Assembly: GCA_033961575.1 (NCBI GenBank)
Contig: CM066734.1
Span: forward strand, 83,288,501-83,352,500
From: Aselliscus stoliczkanus
Taxonomy: Eukaryota; Chordata; Mammalia; Chiroptera; Hipposideridae
Direction of reading: 5' to 3'
Length of the DNA: 64,000 nucleotides
The notes beneath the pieces are model-generated. The model was given only the letters and a program-made list of their open reading frames with translations, was not told where the DNA came from and did no database searches. Positions 58,918 to 64,000 of the stretch are shown here, piece after piece. Position 1 is the first letter of the stretch. Each line of letters begins with the position of its first letter. A program made the position numbers and the translations under genes.

Positions 58918-59100
58918 TAGCTAATAATTATTTTACCATATGCTAGACCCTGTTTTAAAGTCTTTATTTATATTTCTTATTTAACCCTCACAGCATCTCT
59001 ATGAATAGATAATAAAATCATTTTTACAAAAGAGGAATCCAGGTTCAGAGGACAAGTAACTTACTCAAGTAAGCAGTAGTAGAGCTGGGATCTACAGGTT
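58918..59100 (-). repeat. MIR relic
   Basis: Reverse-complement MIR: TTTAACCCTCACAGCATCTC, CAGGTTCAGAGGACAAGTAA, GTAGAGCTGGGATCTACAGG. Confidence 0.7.
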
Positions 59101-60049
59101 AGGGAAAGTGAAAAGCTACTAAGAAATGTTGTGATTGCTTGAAGTTAACTTCTTGTAAATCCTTCTTGTTTAAAAGATTTGGTGAAAGATCATATTAGAA
59201 GTCTCATGGCAATTTCTTGTGGTAATTTCAAGAGTGATTTCTGAGAATAATAACAACAATACAAAAGTTTACCTTGCAGAGAAGTATAACTTCCTCTACA
59301 GAGGGAAAGACAGCCCAGAGAAGGAGGAAAAAGCAGGTGGGCAAAGTGGTACACAACAGTAATTTTAAATTATGAGTTAACATGGATTCTATGCCAGCAT
59401 TTTGCAACCGGAACACAAAGCTAATCAGGAAATACGGGGGCACGTTCATGGAATCACATCAAGAATAATGATAGTATTAATAACAAGAAACTGTCTTGAT
59501 TAGAGAAAGGAATGTTTACTTACAGGAATTGCTGGATCAGTAATCATTGATTCAAATATTCAAAATAGAGCAGCAGTGGCCAATTACTAGCGAGCCACAG
59601 GCGGTATGAAAGTGAAAACTGTCAACCTGTAATAGAGGTTTGTCATATAAATTCTAAACTGTTTGGCTTAAAATGCATTCATGTGAACCCGGAACACCAG
59701 AAAACCAGGGAGTTCAAGTCAATGCAAATTCCAAGATTTCTACACAGAGCACATGATAGGGAACAAAAGAGGTGGTGGGAGGAAGTCATCCACCTCTAGT
59801 ATTTCACATAAAAAGCTCCTGAATCAAAACTGTGAATCAGCGGTTCAAGTTCCAGTGTGTGAAAGGCAAATGGTACAGTTTAATACCAAATGGGGGGAGG
59901 ACAGGGGGTAAAGTCCTTTTTTTAAAAAAAAAAAAACCTTTTGCCTCTTCTCCAACGCAGATCTTGGTGCCTCCGTGCCACCAATAAAGTTAGGGGATTA
60001 CCCACACCAAGATTAGGGGATTACCACGTCTCCCACCTTTCAAGCACCA
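59101..60049. other. Upstream flank of RUFY3, nothing recognised
   Basis: No gene called. The 73-codon minus-strand frame at 59,228-59,449 has no recognisable feature. Confidence 0.4.
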
Positions 60050-60490
60050 GGGGGACGCACACACCTGACCGCTGAAAGGGGGCAGGTCGGGGGCGGGTAA
60101 GGACCAGGCACAGAGCGCCGTCTCCTCCCTCCGGGTCCCGCGGGGAGCCCGGCGCCGAGGGGAGGGAAGCGGAGGACAGCGCCCCCTAGGGGAGCCGCGC
60201 CGCAGGCTGGGGGCCGGGGCGGGCGGGCGGGCGGGCGGGGCAGCCGGGAGGAGGCGGCCGGTAAGGAGGCCGAGCCGTCGGGCGGGGCTGTCCCTCCAGC
60301 TGGCTGGGACCCCGGCGGGGGGCGGGCTCTAAGCAGCGCGGCGGAGCCCAGCCTCCGGCCCGTGGCCCAGGAGGAAGGTGGCGGCGGCCGCGCGGATCGG
60401 ACGGGGCAGCGGCTCCCTGCCGTGACCCTCTGCTCCCCCGGCCTAGACCTCGGCGCACGTCCCAGGCGGCGGCGTAATAAAGAAGCCAGC
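60050..60490 (+). promoter_or_regulatory. RUFY3: RUFY3 CpG-island promoter and 5' UTR
   Basis: Very C/G-rich with dense CpG and no TATA box. A run of GGGC units at 60,208-60,240 (at least five G3-4 tracts separated by single C) is a strong G-quadruplex motif on the plus strand about 250 bases before the ATG. The island continues to about 61,250. Confidence 0.75.
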
Positions 60491-60842
60491 ATGGCTGAGA
60501 CCTCGCCGCCGCCCGCCGCCGGCACCGAAAGTTGCAGCGAGGAGCCGGCGAGGGGCGGGGAGCAGCGGCTGGAGGAGCAGCGCGGAGCTCCGGCCGGGGT
60601 CGCGGCGGACCGAGAGGGCGAGGCGGGGCCGCCGCTGGCATCTCCCGGCGGGCAGTCGGAGCCCGACTCGCCGGTGGCCGCCCCCTTCTTCCTGCTCTAC
60701 CCGGGCGATGGAGGCGCCGGCTTCGCAGCGCGCCCGCCGCCGCCGCAGCAGCAGCGCGCCTGGAGGACCCCGCCGTCGCCGGGCTCCCCGCTGCCCTTCC
60801 TGCTACTGAGCTACCCGAGCGGCGGCGGCGGCGGCAAGCACC
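60491..60842 (+). CDS. RUFY3: RUFY3 first coding exon (117 codons plus one base)
   Basis: RUFY3 (RIPx/Singar) is a RUN-domain protein acting in neuronal polarity and in ARL8-dependent lysosome positioning. Here only an N-terminal exon is visible: ATG 60,491 in strong context (A at -3, G at +4), encoding MAETSPPPAAG... to ...GGGGGKH, then donor GTGAGT at 60,843-60,848, leaving phase 1. The peptide is Pro/Gly/Glu-rich and probably disordered, with two similar hydrophobic motifs, PFFLLYPGDGG (65-75) and PFLLLSYPSGG (102-112). It lacks the RUN domain, which must be in downstream exons outside the window. The assignment rests on position directly after UTP3 and on a CpG-island first exon; I could not confirm the peptide against RUFY3 isoforms from memory. 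The open frame upstream of the ATG (from 60,362) has no ATG and is taken as 5' UTR. Confidence 0.72.
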
Positions 60843-61842
60843 GTGAGTGGCGGCAGGGAAGGGGGCACGCGGGCGGGGAAGGGCCGGCCCGGGCCCGCGG
60901 AGCGCGGAGAAGGCGAGGGTCCCCGAGCAGCGCCGGTCCCGGGGCGCAGGGGGCGGCGGCTGTCCGGGCGGTGGGTTATTTCCCTCCGGGGCCCCCCCCA
61001 GGCCGCGGGCTCCCGCCCGGCCTGTGGCCGCCCCTCCTCCCCGGGCCGGGCGCTCACGTGCTCGCCGGGTCCCAGACCCGGTCCCGGGCTGGGGGGGGGG
61101 GGCGCCTTTCCCGGAGGGGGCGGCGCCCAGAGACCCGGCAGCCCCTCTGGCTCGCCTTCGGAGGGCTCCGGGCGCCGCGGCAGCCAAGTAGGTGTGGCTG
61201 CTGCGCCGCCCGCTTCAGGGCGGCCTCAGTGGCACCATTGAATTTGTACGAGTGTTCACAACACACCCGTAAATATTACAGATCCGTCCCCCGGAATGGA
61301 AAGAGAAATCAGGAGCGGCGCGCGAGATGACGAGAAGGGAGCGGGTGGCTTGGGAAGGGCACTGCCCGGGAGTGTGTCGCTTGGCAGGAGGAGGCCTCCA
61401 CCTTTTGAAACCAGTCAAGGGAGCTCTCTGAATTTAGCTGGCCCCACTGTGTGCGCTGTCAATCAGTACATGTGTATTGCTACTTGTCAGGAGCGGGGCC
61501 CTATCAAGGAGACACTGTGTTTAAAAGACTGTTGGAGGAGTGTTAAATCTGGTTTAAAAAAGACAAGGTCTTGCAGTATGAAAATGGGACTTAAGATACA
61601 AGGCATGATATAAAGTGCCAAACACTTTGCTGTATGAGTTCTGAAAAGGGAGAGGAACGTGCCTAGGGTCTGAGGGAGCCTCTCTCTCTCTCTCCCCATT
61701 TCTCTCCCTCTCCACCCCCCGCCCCCAGCATTTTAACTGCTCTGCTCTGCCAAGAAACCCAAACTTTGCCTTTTCTCCTCCGTGATCCACCCCCTAGGAA
61801 AAGATTAACTTTAGTTGAATATTCCTATGTGCATCCACTGTG
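60843..61842 (+). other. RUFY3: Start of RUFY3 intron 1
   Basis: Continues the CpG island to about 61,250, with long open frames on both strands that merely reflect C/G richness. A (TC)n run lies at about 61,680-61,695. Confidence 0.6.
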
Positions 61843-62010
61843 AATCTCATAGTTAATCCTCCCGTTTCTGTGAGCCCAATACGATGCTTCTTTTTCAGAT
61901 GAAGAAGCTGAACATCAGTCTGATAAAGTGATTTGTCCTAAGTAACAAAGTAAGAGAAGGAATGAAGTTGACCCAGATTCCTTGCCTACTAGTCAATCTC
62001 CTACTCTTCA
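61843..62010 (-). repeat. MIR relic in RUFY3 intron 1
   Basis: Reverse-complement MIR: AGTTAATCCTCCCGTTTCTG, TTTTTCAGATGAAGAAGCTG, ATTTGTCCTAAGTAACAAAG, ACCCAGATTCCTTGCCTAC. Confidence 0.65.
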
Positions 62011-62227
62011 AACCCCAGACATCCAGAACTGGTGAATGGTTTCTTCTAGATTAGAGTCCATTGAATTCAGCGACATGTAGTCCAATGTCCCCTTTATTAC
62101 TTTATTATTTACCTTGAACGAGGACCATTAACTAAGAGTCTCAGTAGAACTATAATTTGGGTGTTGTGCTGGACAGCACGATTCTCCAGGTGGGAGTATC
62201 AAATCAGGGCAGAAATTAGTTCTTTTA

Positions 62228-62266
62228 CGAGACTGACGCGCTACCTACTGCGCTAACAAAGCACCT
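62228..62266 (-). pseudogene. tRNA-Met (CAT) 5'-half retropseudogene
   Basis: On the minus strand 29 bases, from GTTAGCGCAGTAGGTAGCGC on through GTCAGTCTC, match from memory the D-arm and 5' anticodon-arm part of elongator tRNA-Met. The copy stops in the anticodon loop; the 3' half is absent. It is flanked by 15-bp direct repeats AAATTAGTTCTTTTA (62,213-62,227) and AAATTAATCCTTTTA (62,267-62,281), 13/15 identical. On the minus strand the duplication starts after TAT before AAAAG, close to the L1 endonuclease site TT/AAAA. No poly(A) tail. It cannot give a tRNA. Confidence 0.85.
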
Positions 62267-62281
62267 AAATTAATCCTTTTA

Positions 62282-63215
62282 TAGGTAGAGTAAGTAAAGA
62301 TAAAAATATTCTTAATACTGCCTTTCGTTTTCTAAGGAACCTGCTTTTTACTTTGTCCTTTAAGCACAGTGCCTTTTTTTCTCCTTAATTTTTTTTTATT
62401 TCTGTGTAATCTGTTCATTAACCACATCACTATAGAATGAAGACAGTCCTATCAATTCTTTGTAACTGTGTAACAGTTGTGGTACAAGGTTTGATGTAGG
62501 AAAAATGTTCAACTGTTGGCCAGTTGTGGGGATTAATCTTAATTTCAATTAATTTTATTTGATTACTTCCTCTTATTAAGGGTTGACACTTTTTTTAAAG
62601 TAATGTTAGCAAATTGGAGCCTAGGCACGATCAAGATCAGAAATGGAAGACTTAAAGCTAAAATTTCGTTAAGTGTGAAATCTTAGTCTCTACAACAGTA
62701 GCAAACGTATGGCACGATTTGTTAGCACAAAGTTCTAATAGTTCCTCATAGTCTTTATTTCTCAAATAGTTTATTGGTATGTAAGAGCTCAGAAATATTA
62801 CTGGGAAAATGCATGTGTCCTACTCCACTGTTTTTAAAGACCAGTTACTAAGGACATTTCATATTAGTAAAAGATCACTAGTACATATTTTACTCAAATA
62901 TAAAATTGACTTAAAATAATTCTTGTCTTAGACTGTGAGTTGATTTTTTATTTTTACCTGGTTTTTTAATATGTACTTTATAACCCATGCATACTTGGAA
63001 AAAGGAATACTCTGTTTATTAATACAAATAATTTCTTGTTGCTGCCCTGCAGAGTCAGTGCAATATTGCTTTCAGTGCCTGGATATCAGAACCCTGGGTG
63101 TCTTGACTGTCCATTTGAGCAACCTGAGACCAAACAGTTTCTAAAGACCTCTCATTTCAATTACAGGACAGTACATGGACTCAACCTCTATACCTGATGA
63201 ATATTTATCTCCTCA
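62282..63215. other. RUFY3 intron 1, nothing recognised
   Basis: A/T-rich, no supported exon or repeat. Confidence 0.4.
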
Positions 63216-63356
63216 GGGCTGGCCTAGTGGCTCAGTTGGTTAAGGGCTTGCTCAAGAGTACAAGTTCTGAGCAGCAGAATCGCCTGTTTGATTCCTGGCC
63301 AGAGCTGAGCTGCCAACAGGTAGCAAGATGGCTCAGCTAAAAAAAAATATATATAT
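63216..63356 (+). mobile_element. Second tRNA-derived SINE family, single copy in RUFY3 intron 1
   Basis: Starts GGGCTGGCCTAGTGGCTCAG then TTGGTTAAG (box-A-like), has a box-B-like GTTTGATTCCTGG, and ends CAGCTAAAAAAAAATATAT. Possible duplication ATATTTATCTCCTCA (63,201-63,215) and ATATTTACCACCTCA (63,357-63,371), 13/15. Differs from the main SINE family in head and body. Confidence 0.75.
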
Positions 63357-63371
63357 ATATTTACCACCTCA

Positions 63372-64000
63372 GTAACTCATTTTTAACTCTCACTAATGTA
63401 TTTGCCCAACGTGTATAATAACTTTGAGAGAAGGTATATTGAGGCAGTATTATCTTTTTATTTTAGAAATCTGTACTCAGATTTTTAAAGTAAACTTTTA
63501 CATTTGAGTTAAGAAGCTTTGCTTTAAATGACACTGATGTAGAGAGCAAAAATGTGTGCAGAAGAGGTAGCCTAAACTTTTCAGGGTTTGTGATGTGTAC
63601 TGTGTCAGTGTAAAGTCCTGTAGGATATAATGTCCATATAACGTGCTTAAATGTAGTATGAAAGAAGGCTTCTGATGTGCCCTGTTGGGTTATGTCCCTT
63701 TCTGAATCTTTTGAGGGCTGATAACCTGCTAAAGTTTTGTGCTTCTAACTTTTAAATCTCATAAAAGTTTCTACCATGCTATTTTTTTCATTGATTTATA
63801 AAAATTGCAAGTAACACAGGGATCTATTCTCATTTTCATATGTTTCATAATACACAAGTACATTGAGTACAAAGTGAACTTCCCTCTTTGTGGATCCCTA
63901 AGTCCCCATCACCACCACCATTTATTATCAGAGGATACCACCTTTGAGTTCAGTGAGTTTTCCTTCAGGACTTTTGCATACATTAACAGACATGTAGATG
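63372..64000. other. RUFY3 intron 1 to window end, nothing recognised
   Basis: A/T-rich. The next RUFY3 exon is not reached. Confidence 0.4.

Noticed and set aside
60362..60490. In-frame extension of the RUFY3 exon upstream of ATG 60,491
   Set aside because: It has no ATG, only a GTG. The ATG at 60,491 has a strong initiation context, so the upstream part is taken as 5' UTR.
60186..61187. 333-codon minus-strand frame over the RUFY3 CpG island
   Set aside because: Low-complexity Arg/Pro/Ala translation of C/G-rich DNA, antisense to a supported exon, with no domain.
1..64000. CRISPR arrays, operons, ribosome binding sites, riboswitches
   Set aside because: The window is mammalian nuclear DNA; no such structures are present. 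All tandem repeats are microsatellites or the SINE VNTR.

Overview
The window is nuclear DNA of a placental mammal. Its gene order matches the enamelin - J chain - UTP3 - RUFY3 block of human chromosome 4q13. About 5% of it is coding. The rest is introns, intergenic DNA and a dense layer of transposable elements. The J chain protein reads like a laurasiatherian one. The L1 3' ends finish in the ACACCTGAAACTAAT type of sequence, and the main SINE has a 3' tail resembling the Rhin-1-type SINEs of bats. I therefore think the source is a bat, perhaps Yinpterochiroptera, but this is an inference from memory and a colugo or another order is not excluded.

Layout. 1-833 is the last coding stretch of ENAM (+), followed by its 3' UTR and spacer. 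About 14.6-22.9 kb is JCHAIN on the minus strand: four exons with consensus splice sites, and a 158-residue precursor that keeps all eight cysteines. 23-47 kb is a gene desert made largely of nested repeats. 47.45-49.7 kb holds the intronless gene UTP3 (+) with a CpG-rich promoter. 49.7-60 kb is repeat-bearing spacer. 60.05-61.25 kb is a CpG island with the first coding exon of RUFY3 (+), whose remaining exons lie beyond the window.

Mobile DNA. Twelve SINE copies can be delimited, ten or eleven of them by target-site duplications; eleven belong to one tRNA-like family that has a short and a long form. There are several LINE-1 3' ends, one of them a clear twin-primed (5'-inverted) insertion, and a HAL1-like half-L1 with a SINE landed at the ORF1 start codon. 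A full-length but broken Hsmar1-like mariner, a Tigger-type element nested in an old L1, a 125-bp mariner MITE, old LTRs and many MIR/L2/MER5 relics complete the set. A 39-bp insertion at 62.2 kb is the 5' half of a tRNA-Met flanked by a 15-bp duplication, which looks like a tailless tRNA retropseudogene.

The genes do not form a pathway; they are neighbours by descent. ENAM acts in enamel matrix, JCHAIN in polymeric IgA/IgM assembly, UTP3 in ribosome small-subunit processing and RUFY3 in endolysosome and axon trafficking. I found no new multi-gene system. The most interesting items are in the mobile-element layer and in a duplicated short motif in the RUFY3 N-terminus.
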